Source: HGM04593 sp045592125 (GTDB lineage Bacteria > Bacteroidota > Bacteroidia > Bacteroidales > Bacteroidaceae). Taken from it: 64,000 bases of DNA. The notes under the pieces were generated by a model. That model searched no databases, had not been told where the DNA came from, and was given only the letters and a program-made list of their open reading frames with translations. Positions 40,349 to 48,945 of this stretch are shown here, in pieces. Position 1 is the stretch's first letter. Every line of letters starts with the position of its first letter. A program made the position numbers and the translations under genes. Where the stretch lies: assembly GCA_045592125.1 (NCBI GenBank), contig JAZNUE010000045.1, forward strand, positions 1 through 64,000. The letters are read 5' to 3'.

Positions 40349-40699
40349 ATGGACCTAGTACTGCTGTTTACCATGATTATTGCATCGGCTGCCTTTGTAG
40401 CGCTGGTCATGGTCATTACAAGGTGGATCTCGCCCAGGACATTCAACCGCAACAAGGGCGAGACATACGAATGCGGAATTCCCACGCAGGGAAACACATG
40501 GATTCACTTCAGGACAGGCTACTACCTGTTCGCAATCCTCTTCCTCATGTTCGACATTGAGGCAATATTCCTCTTCCCCTGGGCAACCATTGTAAAGGAA
40601 CTGGGTTTCAAGGCACTTGTTGGAATACTATTCTTTCTCTCGTTCCTTATACTAGGACTTGCGTATGCATGGCGCAAAAAAGCACTTGAATGGAAATGA
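40349..40699 (+). CDS. nuoA: NADH-quinone oxidoreductase subunit A
   Basis: Small membrane subunit of complex I next to NuoH, at the junction of membrane and peripheral arms. The 116-residue protein has three helices and the conserved loop NKGETYECGIPTQGNT with the cysteine found in NuoA/ND3, followed by FDIEAIFLFPW. It overlaps nuoB by 10 bases. It opens a ten-gene operon in the order A-B-CD-H-I-J-K-L-M-N. Confidence 0.96.
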   Translation: MDLVLLFTMIIASAAFVALVMVITRWISPRTFNRNKGETYECGIPTQGNTWIHFRTGYYLFAILFLMFDIEAIFLFPWATIVKELGFKALVGILFFLSFLILGLAYAWRKKALEWK

Positions 40700-41328
40700 A
40701 AAGGCCTGTCATCAAATCAATACCTTATGAGGAGTTCAAGGACAACGAGACCCTTGAGGCCCTTATTGCCGAGATAAACAAGGAGCGCACGAACGTAGTT
40801 GTGGGCAGGCTCGACGACCTTATCAACTGGGGGCGCAGCAACTCGCTATGGTCGCTCACCTTTGCTACCAGCTGCTGCGGAATCGAGTTCATGTCAGTTG
40901 GAGCGGCCCGTTACGACTTTGCCCGCTTCGGGTTCGAGGTCACACGCAACTCGCCCCGCCAGGCCGACCTTATAATGTGCGCCGGCACAATCACCCACAA
41001 GATGGCACCAGTGCTCAAGAGACTCTACGACCAGATGGCCGAGCCCAAGTATGTAGTTGCCGTGGGAGGCTGCGCCATAAGCGGAGGCCCGTTCAAGGAC
41101 TCCTACCACGTGCTCAACGGCATTGACAAGATTGTGCCGGTTGACGTATACATCCCCGGCTGCCCGCCGCGCCCCGAGGCAATCCTCTACGGCATGATGC
41201 AGCTGCAGCGCAAGGTAAAGGCGGAGAAGTTCCTGGGCGGCAAGAACAGGCACCAGAAGCGAGGGGAAATGCCTGCAGAACCGATAATAGTCACCAACCA
41301 CCCTGTTAAAGAAGACAAGGAGCAATGA
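40690..41328 (+). CDS. nuoB: NADH-quinone oxidoreductase subunit B
   Basis: Peripheral-arm subunit that holds iron-sulfur cluster N2, the last electron donor to quinone. The 212-residue protein has all four expected ligands: adjacent C62 and C63 in ATSCCGIEF, C128 in VGGCAISGG and C158 in IPGCPPRPE. A C-terminal extension (about residues 175-212, with basic residues) goes beyond the typical NuoB core. The stop overlaps the nuoCD start by 4 bases. Confidence 0.97.
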   Translation: MEMKRPVIKSIPYEEFKDNETLEALIAEINKERTNVVVGRLDDLINWGRSNSLWSLTFATSCCGIEFMSVGAARYDFARFGFEVTRNSPRQADLIMCAGTITHKMAPVLKRLYDQMAEPKYVVAVGGCAISGGPFKDSYHVLNGIDKIVPVDVYIPGCPPRPEAILYGMMQLQRKVKAEKFLGGKNRHQKRGEMPAEPIIVTNHPVKEDKEQ

Positions 41329-42893
41329 TGGATATTGAGTACATTGATATAGAATCCTTCAGGCAGGCCATGCTTGCCCTGCGCGCCGAGGGAATGGATT
41401 TCCTGCGCGAGATGATTGGCATGGACTGGGAGAGCGAAGGGCTTGGCGTGATATACATACTAGAGAACAGCGCCACCCGCGCAGTGAAGGAGGTTGCCGT
41501 GCGGACCACGGACCGCAATAGCCCGCAGATACCTACTGTGAGCGACATATGGCACATTGCCGAGATGTACGAGCGCGAGGTATATGACTTCTACGGGATT
41601 GAGTTTGCCGGGCACCCCGACATGAGACGCCTTTTCCTGCGCAACGACTGGGTAGGGTTCCCGCTTCGCAAGGACTATGACCCCAGCGAGGCAATAAACC
41701 CGGTACGTCTTGAAAGCGAGACCAACGAGGAAGTCGTACGCGAGTATGACATTGCCGAGGACAAGCAGCTTGCCGAGCTGGTGGAGAAGATGAGAATCCT
41801 GCACTACGACCAGTTTGTCATAAACATAGGCCCGCAGCACCCTGCCACCCATGGCGTGCTCCGTTTCAGGCTGTCGCTAGAGGGAGAGGTGCTACGCAAG
41901 GTAGACATCCACTGCGGCTATATACACCGCGGCATTGAGAAACTGTGCGAGAGCAGGACCTACCCGCAGACGCTGGCCTTTACCGACCGCCTGGACTACC
42001 TTAGCGCCCACCAGAACCGCCATGCCCTGTGCATGTGCATTGAGAACGCAATGGGGCTTGAGGTAACAGAGCGCGTGCAGTACATAAGAACAATAATGGA
42101 CGAGCTGCAGCGCATAGACTCGCACCTGCTCATGTTCTCCTGCATGGCCATGGACATGGGAGCAATAACATCGTTCATCTACGGGTTCCGCGACCGCGAG
42201 AAACTGCTTGACATAATGGAGGAGGTCACAGGCGGGCGCCTCATTCAGAACTACAACATCATTGGAGGCGTGCAGGCCGACATAACTCCCGGATTCGCCG
42301 CAAAGGTAAAGGAGTACTGCAACGACCAGAAGAAGCGCCTCAAGGAGTACTACGACGTATTCGTAAACAACATAATATTCAGGAACCGCTCAATAGGCGT
42401 AGGCGTGCTCTCACGCCAGGAGGCAATCTCGTTCGGCGCCACAGGAGGCACAGGCCGTGCCTCGGGCTGGGCATGCGACGTGCGCAAGCGCCATCCCTAT
42501 GCGCTCTACAGCAAGGTGGAGTTCAAGGAGATCCTGCACACTGGCGGCGACTGCTACCACCGCCTGCTGGTGCGCCTGGAGGAGATTGTAGAGTCGGTAC
42601 ACATAATAGAGCAGCTCATAGACAACATCCCCGAGGGCGACTTCAAGACTAAGACCAAGCCCATAATAAAGCTGCCCGAAGGACAGTTCTATGCTGCAGT
42701 AGAGGGCTCGCGAGGCGAGTTCGGCGTCTTCATCGAGAGCCATGGGGAGAAGACCCCCTACAGACTCAAGTTCCGCCCCATGGGCCTGCCGCTCATTGCA
42801 GCAGCCCAGAATATAATGAAGGGGCACAAGGTTGCCGACATGATTACCATTGGCGCCTCCCTTGACTATGTGATACCCGACATTGACCGATAA
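41325..42893 (+). CDS. nuoCD: NADH-quinone oxidoreductase fused subunit C/D
   Basis: A single 522-residue protein. Residues 1 to about 150 are the NuoC (30-kDa) part (HIAEMYEREVYDFYGIEF, LRKDYDP), and about 165-522 the NuoD (49-kDa) part (NIGPQHPATHGVLRF near 168, HCGYIHRGIEKL, GGVQADITPGF, ending in the SLDYVIPDIDR tail that forms the quinone site). Fusion of C and D is also seen in E. coli and is usual in Bacteroidales. It overlaps nuoB by 4 bases and is followed by nuoH after 11. Confidence 0.97.
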   Translation: MMDIEYIDIESFRQAMLALRAEGMDFLREMIGMDWESEGLGVIYILENSATRAVKEVAVRTTDRNSPQIPTVSDIWHIAEMYEREVYDFYGIEFAGHPDMRRLFLRNDWVGFPLRKDYDPSEAINPVRLESETNEEVVREYDIAEDKQLAELVEKMRILHYDQFVINIGPQHPATHGVLRFRLSLEGEVLRKVDIHCGYIHRGIEKLCESRTYPQTLAFTDRLDYLSAHQNRHALCMCIENAMGLEVTERVQYIRTIMDELQRIDSHLLMFSCMAMDMGAITSFIYGFRDREKLLDIMEEVTGGRLIQNYNIIGGVQADITPGFAAKVKEYCNDQKKRLKEYYDVFVNNIIFRNRSIGVGVLSRQEAISFGATGGTGRASGWACDVRKRHPYALYSKVEFKEILHTGGDCYHRLLVRLEEIVESVHIIEQLIDNIPEGDFKTKTKPIIKLPEGQFYAAVEGSRGEFGVFIESHGEKTPYRLKFRPMGLPLIAAAQNIMKGHKVADMITIGASLDYVIPDIDR

Positions 42894-42904
42894 AAAGAGG
42901 AGAA

Positions 42905-43981
42905 ATGATTGATTTTACAGCCATAAACGCAAGCATTGACAGTTATCTGCACTCCGTGCTCCCGGCACAGGCCGCCACACTTGTCGAGTGTGCCCTTATT
43001 GCGGTATGCGCCATAGCCGCATACCTTGTCTTTGCCATTGTGATGATATACATGGAGCGCAAGGTGTGCGCTGCCTTCCAGTGCCGCATAGGCCCCGACC
43101 GGGTAGGTTTCATGGGACTCCTGCAGGTGTTTGCCGACGTGTTCAAGATGCTCATAAAGGAGATTATCGACATAAGGAACTCCGACCGCGCTCTCTACAC
43201 CCTGGCGCCGTTCCTTGTTATAATGAGCTCCATTATCACATTCAGCTGCCTGCCATTTGACAACGGGCTGCAGGTGCTCGATTTCAACATAGGTGTCTTC
43301 TTCATAATGGCAGCGTCCTCTTTCGGCGTGCTGGGCATACTGCTTGCCGGATGGAGCAGCAACAACAAGTTCTCCATGATTGGAGCCATACGAAGCGGCG
43401 GGCAGATGATAAGCTACGAGCTCTCCATGAGCCTGTGCATACTCACGCTGGTTGTGCTCAGCGGCACCATGCGCGTGAGCGAGATTGTGGAAATGCAGCG
43501 CGAAGGGTGGTTCATAATACGCGGGCACATCCCTGCCGCCATCGCATTCATCATATACCTTATTGCAGGAAACGCCGAGACCAACCGCGCCCCGTTCGAC
43601 CTTCCCGAGGCAGAGTCGGAGCTTACGGCAGGTTTCCACACCGAGTACTCGGGCATGGGGTTCGGCTTTTTCTACGTTGCCGAGTTCATGAACCTCTTCA
43701 TCATTGCAGGCATTGCCACCACCCTTTTCCTTGGCGGCTGGACACCGCTCTACATTCCAGGAGCAGACGGGTTCAACGAGGCAATGGAGTGGATACCTGG
43801 CATAGTGTGGTTCCTGGGCAAGGTTTTCTTTGTGATATGGCTGCTCATGTGGGTGCGCTGGACATTCCCGCGCCTGCGCATTGACCAGGTGCTTGTACTG
43901 GAATGGAAATACCTGGTACCGATAGGGTTGCTGAACCTTCTTGTAATGACCGTTTGCGTAGTAATGGGCTGGACACTTTAA
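42905..43981 (+). CDS. nuoH: NADH-quinone oxidoreductase subunit H
   Basis: Membrane subunit that forms most of the quinone chamber at the foot of the peripheral arm. The 358-residue protein has about eight helices. It shows the family motifs CRIGPDRVGFMGLLQ, the acidic loop NRAPFDLPEAESELTAGFHTEYSGM and the final RIDQVLVLEWKYLVPI. The gene lies between nuoCD (11 bases) and nuoI (12 bases), as in other complex I operons that lack the NADH module. Confidence 0.97.
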   Translation: MIDFTAINASIDSYLHSVLPAQAATLVECALIAVCAIAAYLVFAIVMIYMERKVCAAFQCRIGPDRVGFMGLLQVFADVFKMLIKEIIDIRNSDRALYTLAPFLVIMSSIITFSCLPFDNGLQVLDFNIGVFFIMAASSFGVLGILLAGWSSNNKFSMIGAIRSGGQMISYELSMSLCILTLVVLSGTMRVSEIVEMQREGWFIIRGHIPAAIAFIIYLIAGNAETNRAPFDLPEAESELTAGFHTEYSGMGFGFFYVAEFMNLFIIAGIATTLFLGGWTPLYIPGADGFNEAMEWIPGIVWFLGKVFFVIWLLMWVRWTFPRLRIDQVLVLEWKYLVPIGLLNLLVMTVCVVMGWTL

Positions 43982-43993
43982 AAGACAAGGACA

Positions 43994-44443
43994 ATGGGAT
44001 TCTTAGACAATACATACATAGGGAACATATTCACAGCGGCAAAGTCCCTGCTCACAGGCCTGGGCGTGACGCTGCGTGAGTTCTTCACCAGGAAGGTAAC
44101 CGAGCGCTACCCCGAGAACAGGAAGACGCAGCACATTGCGGAAAGGCACCGCGCAATGCTGCGCATGCCCCATGACGAGCAGGGCAACAACAAGTGCATT
44201 GCCTGCGGGCTGTGCCAGCAGGCATGCCCCAACGGCACAATAAGCATTACCGTACGCACCGTAACCGACGAGGAGAGCGGCAAGAGCAGGAAGGTGCTTG
44301 CCGAATACCGCTACGACCTTGGCGCATGCATGTTCTGCCAGCTGTGCGTGAACGCCTGCCCAAAGGGCGCTATTGAGTTCACCAACGAGTTCGAGAACGC
44401 AGTCTTCGACCGCAATAAACTGATAATGAAACTAAACAGGTAG
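43994..44443 (+). CDS. nuoI: NADH-quinone oxidoreductase subunit I
   Basis: Ferredoxin-like subunit with two [4Fe-4S] clusters (N6a and N6b). The 149-residue protein has both motifs: C68-C71-C74-C78 in CIACGLCQQACPNG and C112-C115-C118-C122 in CMFCQLCVNACPKG. The region between them carries a longer insertion (TVRTVTDEESGKSRKV) than in many NuoI proteins. With NuoEFG absent, this subunit is a likely entry point for electrons from ferredoxin or a similar donor (inference). Confidence 0.96.
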   Translation: MGFLDNTYIGNIFTAAKSLLTGLGVTLREFFTRKVTERYPENRKTQHIAERHRAMLRMPHDEQGNNKCIACGLCQQACPNGTISITVRTVTDEESGKSRKVLAEYRYDLGACMFCQLCVNACPKGAIEFTNEFENAVFDRNKLIMKLNR

Positions 44444-44444
44444 T

Positions 44445-44948
44445 ATGGATATAAACCTTATAATCTTCGCAGGACTTGCGCTTGTAATGATTGTGGCGGC
44501 CCTGTTCGCTGTAACGTCGAGCAGGATTATGCGCGCCACTACAGAACTGCTGTTCGTGCTTTTCGGCACTGCAGGCATCTACTTCATACTCCACTACACT
44601 TTCCTGGGCGCTGCCCAGATTACGGTATATGCCGGCGGCATTGTAGTGATGTTCATCTTTGTAGTGCTGCTCATAGGAAAAGGCAGCGTGGACGTCACAC
44701 AGACCTCGCTCCGGCGCTACCTTGCCGCAACAGGCGTCGCGCTCACAGGAATGGTGATAACAGTATACCTCATAAGCACCACCGGCTTCCAGGCAACGCA
44801 CTTTACCGGGCAGGGAGTGGAGATGAAGGAGCTGGGAATGGCGCTCATGGGAACAGAGAAGCAGAACTTCATACTCCCCTTTGAGGTAATGAGCGTGCTG
44901 CTGCTCGCCTGTACAGTTGGAGCCATAATGATTGCCCGCAAGAAATAA
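44445..44948 (+). CDS. nuoJ: NADH-quinone oxidoreductase subunit J
   Basis: Membrane subunit near the junction between the quinone site and the antiporter-like subunits. The 167-residue protein has five helices, with the conserved FLGAAQITVYAGGIVVMFIFVVLL segment containing the pi-bulge helix. The second and fifth helices and the MLLACTVGAIMIARKK C-terminus are typical. The gene starts one base after the nuoI stop and is followed by a heptamer repeat and nuoK. Confidence 0.95.
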   Translation: MDINLIIFAGLALVMIVAALFAVTSSRIMRATTELLFVLFGTAGIYFILHYTFLGAAQITVYAGGIVVMFIFVVLLIGKGSVDVTQTSLRRYLAATGVALTGMVITVYLISTTGFQATHFTGQGVEMKELGMALMGTEKQNFILPFEVMSVLLLACTVGAIMIARKK

Positions 44949-44957
44949 AAGAACTTT

Positions 44958-44985
44958 CACCTTTCACCTTTCACTTTTCACTTTT
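44958..44985 (+). repeat. Heptamer array (four CACCTTT-type units) before nuoK
   Basis: Units CACCTTT, CACCTTT, CACTTTT, CACTTTT fill 28 bases and end 5 bases before the nuoK ATG. This occupies the place where a ribosome-binding site would be. It matches the array before folD. Confidence 0.8.
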
Positions 44986-44990
44986 AATAT

Positions 44991-45302
44991 ATGAACATAC
45001 CTGCAGAATACATGCTTATACTCTCGGCGGTGCTCTTCTTCATCGGGATATTCGGTTTCTTTACCAGGCGCAACCTTGTATCGCTGCTCATAAGCACCGA
45101 GATGATGCTCAACGCCGTGGACATAAACTTTGCCGTGTTCAACGCATACTGCCACCCTGGGAACCTCGAGGGATATGTCTTCTCCCTCTTCGGCATTGGC
45201 GTGGCTGCGGCCGAGACTGCCGTTGCAATAGCGATAATAATTAACGTGTACCGCAACTTCCACTCAATACACATCAAGAGACTGAAGAACCTAAAGTACT
45301 GA
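44991..45302 (+). CDS. nuoK: NADH-quinone oxidoreductase subunit K
   Basis: Small antiporter-related membrane subunit (Mrp C/ND4L homologue). The 103-residue protein has three helices, with the conserved Glu residues in LISTEMMLNAVDINF and AAAETAVAIAIIINVYR that are needed for proton transfer. The heptamer array ends 5 bases upstream of its ATG. Its stop is 7 bases before nuoL. Confidence 0.96.
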   Translation: MNIPAEYMLILSAVLFFIGIFGFFTRRNLVSLLISTEMMLNAVDINFAVFNAYCHPGNLEGYVFSLFGIGVAAAETAVAIAIIINVYRNFHSIHIKRLKNLKY

Positions 45303-45309
45303 CAACATT

Positions 45310-47229
45310 ATGGAACTTACCATCCTGATACTCATATTGCCGCTCCTGAGCTTCCTCTTGCTGGGACTTGCCGGCAAGATAATGCCGCACAAGGCAGCAG
45401 GCACAATAGGCACGCTCACGATAGGTGCCGTCACCGTGCTGTCGTACTACACGGCAATAACGTACTTTGCCGCCGGACGCGACACCAGCGGCGTGTTTGC
45501 CGAGACAATGCCCTACTGCTTCCAATGGCTGCCGCTAGGCGAGGAGCTCTGCATTGACATGGGCATACTCATAAGCCCCATCTCGGCAATGGTGCTCATT
45601 GTAATCTCCACGGTGAGCCTCATGGTACACATATACTCGCTCGGGTACATGAAAGGCGAGAAAGGTTTCCAGCGCTACTATGCGTTCCTCTCGCTATTCA
45701 CATTCTCAATGCTGGGGCTGGTAGTTGCTACTAACATATTCCAGATGTACGTCTTCTGGGAACTTGTGGGCGTGTCGTCGTACCTTCTCATAGGTTTCTA
45801 CTACACCAGGCCTGCAGCCATTGCCGCGTCGAAGAAGGCGTTCATTGTCACACGCTTTGCCGACCTCTTCTTCCTCATCGGCATACTCATCTACGGATAC
45901 AGCACAGGCACCTTCTCCTTCACTCCCGAGGCAGGAGCCCTTGCCACGGCCGGCGCCGTGCTGCCCACAGCGCTGCTGCTAATGTTCATTGGCGGTGCAG
46001 GCAAGAGCGCCATGTTCCCCCTGCACATATGGCTGCCCGACGCCATGGAGGGCCCTACGCCAGTCTCGGCGCTCATTCACGCCGCAACCATGGTTGTCGC
46101 CGGAGTATACCTTGTAGCAAGGATGTTCCCGCTGTTCATAGGATATGCGCCCGGAGTGCTGCACATGATTGCCTACGTGGGAGCATTCACTGCGCTGTAC
46201 GCCGCTGTAGTGGCATGCGTGCAGACCGACATTAAGCGAGTGCTGGCATTCTCCACCATCTCGCAGATTGCCTTCATGATGGTAGCGCTAGGAGTGTGCA
46301 CAGGCAGCGGCCCGCATGAGGGTCTTGGATACATGGCCTCGATGTTCCACCTGTTCACGCATGCCATGTTCAAGGGACTGCTGTTCCTGGGCGCAGGCTC
46401 CATAATACACGCCGTGCACAGCAACGAGAAAAGCCACATGGGCGGACTGCGCAAGTACATGCCTGTTACACATATAACATTCCTTATCGCATGCCTTGCC
46501 ATAGCAGGAATACCGCCATTCAGCGGGTTCTTCAGCAAGGACGAGATACTGGCAGCATGCTATGCCTTCTCAACGCCCATGGGAGTGTTCATGAGCATTG
46601 TGGCGGCAATGACAGCATTCTACATGTTCCGCCTATACTATCTCATCTTCTGGGGCAAGAGCCACTACGAGGAGCAGCTGGCGCTCTACAGGAACGGGGC
46701 GTGCGGGCATGAGCCGCACAGGCCTCACGAGGCGCCCGCGAGCATGACGGTGCCGCTCGTCATCCTTGCAGCCATAACCTGCGTTGCAGGGTTCATCCCC
46801 TTTGGCGAGCTTATTAGCAGCAACGGCCAGGCATACGCCATACACATTGACAAGGGCGTTGCAACAGCCAGCATACTGCTTGCCGTTGCAGGCATTGCGC
46901 TGGCAACCGTAATGTACAAGAACGGCGATAGCCGCATTACCGCAAGGGTTAGCCAGGTGCTGCGTGCTCCAATCAAGGCCGCATACCATAGGTTCTACCT
47001 TGACGAGGTGTGGATGTTCATAACCAAGAGAATAATATTCAACGGAATAAGCGCGCCAATAGCATGGTTTGACCGCCACATTGTAGACGGTTCGCTCGAC
47101 CTGCTTGCCAAGGCGGCGCAAAGGACAGGCCGCCTGCTGCGCCCGATACAGAGCGGCAACCTGCAGACCTACAGCATATGGTTCCTTGCAGGAGTGCTTC
47201 TGATATCGGCAATACTGTTCTTTTTATAA
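45310..47229 (+). CDS. nuoL: NADH-quinone oxidoreductase subunit L
   Basis: Terminal antiporter-like proton channel with the long lateral helix. The 639-residue protein has about fourteen to sixteen helices. Typical motifs are ELVGVSSYLLIGFYY with the key Glu, HIWLPDAMEGPTPVSALIHAAT with the central Lys region, and HAMFKGLLFLGAGSIIHA. A cytosolic loop between the core and the last helices holds a His/Pro patch (CGHEPHRPHEAPA). The gene is followed by nuoM after 21 bases. Confidence 0.97.
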   Translation: MELTILILILPLLSFLLLGLAGKIMPHKAAGTIGTLTIGAVTVLSYYTAITYFAAGRDTSGVFAETMPYCFQWLPLGEELCIDMGILISPISAMVLIVISTVSLMVHIYSLGYMKGEKGFQRYYAFLSLFTFSMLGLVVATNIFQMYVFWELVGVSSYLLIGFYYTRPAAIAASKKAFIVTRFADLFFLIGILIYGYSTGTFSFTPEAGALATAGAVLPTALLLMFIGGAGKSAMFPLHIWLPDAMEGPTPVSALIHAATMVVAGVYLVARMFPLFIGYAPGVLHMIAYVGAFTALYAAVVACVQTDIKRVLAFSTISQIAFMMVALGVCTGSGPHEGLGYMASMFHLFTHAMFKGLLFLGAGSIIHAVHSNEKSHMGGLRKYMPVTHITFLIACLAIAGIPPFSGFFSKDEILAACYAFSTPMGVFMSIVAAMTAFYMFRLYYLIFWGKSHYEEQLALYRNGACGHEPHRPHEAPASMTVPLVILAAITCVAGFIPFGELISSNGQAYAIHIDKGVATASILLAVAGIALATVMYKNGDSRITARVSQVLRAPIKAAYHRFYLDEVWMFITKRIIFNGISAPIAWFDRHIVDGSLDLLAKAAQRTGRLLRPIQSGNLQTYSIWFLAGVLLISAILFFL

Positions 47230-47250
47230 TTGAAGAAAGGAGAATAAGAA

Positions 47251-48729
47251 ATGAATATACTCGTTCTGTTTGTCATCATACCGTTATTGATGTTGCCGGC
47301 ACTTTGGGGTTGCCGCAACATAAACCAAACACGCGCAGTCATGGTTACAGGGTCGACGCTGCTGCTGGCCCTGTCGGTATACCTTACGGTTGATTTCATT
47401 GCCCTGCGCAACGCAGGCGAGACGGCCGAGATGCTCTACACAGCCTCGGTCACATGGTTCGCCCCGCTCAACATATGCTTCTCGGTGGGCGTTGACGGCA
47501 TTTCGGTTGCAATGCTGCTGCTCTCGTCAATAATAGTGTTCACGGGAACCTTCGCCTCATGGCGTATAAAGCCCATGACAAAGGAGTTCTTCCTATGGTA
47601 CACGCTGCTCTCGCTGGGCGTATACGGTTTCTTCATATCAACCGACCTCTTTACAATGTTCATGTTCTACGAGACCGCCCTCATCCCCATGTACCTTCTC
47701 ATTGGAGTATGGGGCAGCGGACGCAAGGAGTACTCGGCCATGAAGCTCACGCTCATGCTCATGGGCGGCTCGGCGTTCCTGCTGATGGGAATCCTGGGCA
47801 TATACTTTGGCAGCGGGGCCACCACAATGAACATAAACGAGATTGCAGCAATGGACAACATCCCCGTACGCCTGCAGTACATCTTCTTCCCCATGACATT
47901 CGTAGGGTTCGGAGTGCTGGGCGCGCTCTTCCCCTTCCACACATGGAGCCCTGACGGACACGCCTGCGCACCCACATCAGTATCAATGCTCCATGCAGGA
48001 GTGCTAATGAAGCTTGGCGGGTACGGATGCTTCCGCGTGGCAATATACCTCCTGCCGCAAGCGGCCGAGAATCTCTCATGGATATTCATTATACTCACCA
48101 CCATAAGCGTTGTATACGGTGCCTTGAGCGCCATAAGCCAGACCGACCTCAAGTACATTAACGCCTACTCGTCGGTATCGCACTGCGGACTGGTGCTCTT
48201 TGCCATCCTCATGCTCAACAGGACAGCATGCACTGGAGCAATACTGCAAATGCTCTCGCACGGGCTCATGACAGCGCTCTTCTTTGCGCTCATAGGCATG
48301 ATTTACGGCCGCACTCACACGCGCGACATACGCCAGCTGCGCGGCCTCATGAAGATAATGCCATTCCTGGCCGTAGGATACGTGATTGCCGGCCTGGCCA
48401 ACCTTGGACTGCCCGGATTCAGCGGTTTCATTGCCGAGATGACTGTCTTCGCAGGAGCCTTCAGCACTGAAAGCACCTTCCACCGCACAGTTACCATAAT
48501 TGCATGCACAAGCATTGTAATCACCGCTGTATACATCCTTCGCGTGGTTGGCCGCATACTCTACGGCGAGCCGGAGAACGAAGAGCACATGAGACTCAGC
48601 GACGCCACCTGGGACGAGCGCTTCACCGTAATATGCCTCATAGTGTGCATTGCAGCGCTTGGCATCGCGCCAATGTGGATGAGCAACCTCATAGGCAGCG
48701 GAGCAGGCAACATACTTGGAAGCTTGTAG
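47251..48729 (+). CDS. nuoM: NADH-quinone oxidoreductase subunit M
   Basis: Middle antiporter-like subunit of the membrane arm. The 492-residue protein has about fourteen helices and the motifs FYETALIPMYLLIG, HTWSPDGHACAPTSVSMLHAG and YSSVSHCGLVLFA, the usual places for the channel Glu, Lys and His. It is followed by 216 bases full of repeats before nuoN, an unusual break in the operon. Confidence 0.97.
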   Translation: MNILVLFVIIPLLMLPALWGCRNINQTRAVMVTGSTLLLALSVYLTVDFIALRNAGETAEMLYTASVTWFAPLNICFSVGVDGISVAMLLLSSIIVFTGTFASWRIKPMTKEFFLWYTLLSLGVYGFFISTDLFTMFMFYETALIPMYLLIGVWGSGRKEYSAMKLTLMLMGGSAFLLMGILGIYFGSGATTMNINEIAAMDNIPVRLQYIFFPMTFVGFGVLGALFPFHTWSPDGHACAPTSVSMLHAGVLMKLGGYGCFRVAIYLLPQAAENLSWIFIILTTISVVYGALSAISQTDLKYINAYSSVSHCGLVLFAILMLNRTACTGAILQMLSHGLMTALFFALIGMIYGRTHTRDIRQLRGLMKIMPFLAVGYVIAGLANLGLPGFSGFIAEMTVFAGAFSTESTFHRTVTIIACTSIVITAVYILRVVGRILYGEPENEEHMRLSDATWDERFTVICLIVCIAALGIAPMWMSNLIGSGAGNILGSL

Positions 48730-48739
48730 GGAGGCACTA

Positions 48740-48771
48740 AAAGATGAAAGATGAAAGTGGAAAGATGAAAG
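48740..48771 (-). repeat. Heptamer array on the minus strand after nuoM
   Basis: On the plus strand four complete units plus a part unit read AAAGATG, AAAGATG, AAAGTGG, AAAGATG, AAAG; the reverse complement is CATCTTT/CCACTTT, close to the CACCTTT heptamer at 11799 and 44958. A second, three-unit stretch of the same type (AAAGTGG, AAAGATA, AAAGTTG) follows at 48854-48874. Confidence 0.7.
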
Positions 48772-48781
48772 CTTGTGCCAG

Positions 48782-48830
48782 GCGAGCGAAAGCCAAGTTT
48801 ACTTGAGCTTTTACAGCGAGCGCAGCCAAG
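48782..48830. repeat. Direct repeat unit between nuoM and nuoN (REP-like)
   Basis: GCGAGCGAAAGCCAAG (48782-48797) is repeated as GCGAGCGCAGCCAAG (48816-48830). Between and after them lie small inverted repeats (CAAGTTTACTTGAGC; CCCACGAAGTGGG at about 48838-48850). The block is flanked by heptamer units on both sides, so it looks like a composite intergenic repeat rather than regulatory sequence. Confidence 0.55.
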
Positions 48831-48870
48831 GTTCAAGCCCACGAAGTGGGGTTAAAGTGGAAAGATAAAA

Positions 48871-48940
48871 GTTGCCCCTTAATAACCCTTAGCAGTCCTT
48901 AAAGCCCCTAATTGCCCTTAATAACCATTAATTGCCCTTA
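48871..48940. repeat. Decamer-phased array before nuoN
   Basis: Seven 10-base units in a row share a CCTTA or CATTA core: GTTGCCCCTT, AATAACCCTT, AGCAGTCCTT, AAAGCCCCTA, ATTGCCCTTA, ATAACCATTA, ATTGCCCTTA. The array ends 5 bases before the nuoN ATG. It is the best example of the period-10 family in the window. Confidence 0.75.
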
Positions 48941-48945
48941 GCAAT

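Noticed and set aside
42866..43639. A 257-codon minus-strand frame over nuoH
   Set aside because: Antisense to a complete nuoH with all family motifs; composition is rich in His and Tyr, as expected of a shadow frame.
48740..48940. CRISPR array
   Set aside because: Units are 7 or 10 bases and adjacent to each other; there are no 25-40 base repeats with unique spacers and no cas genes.
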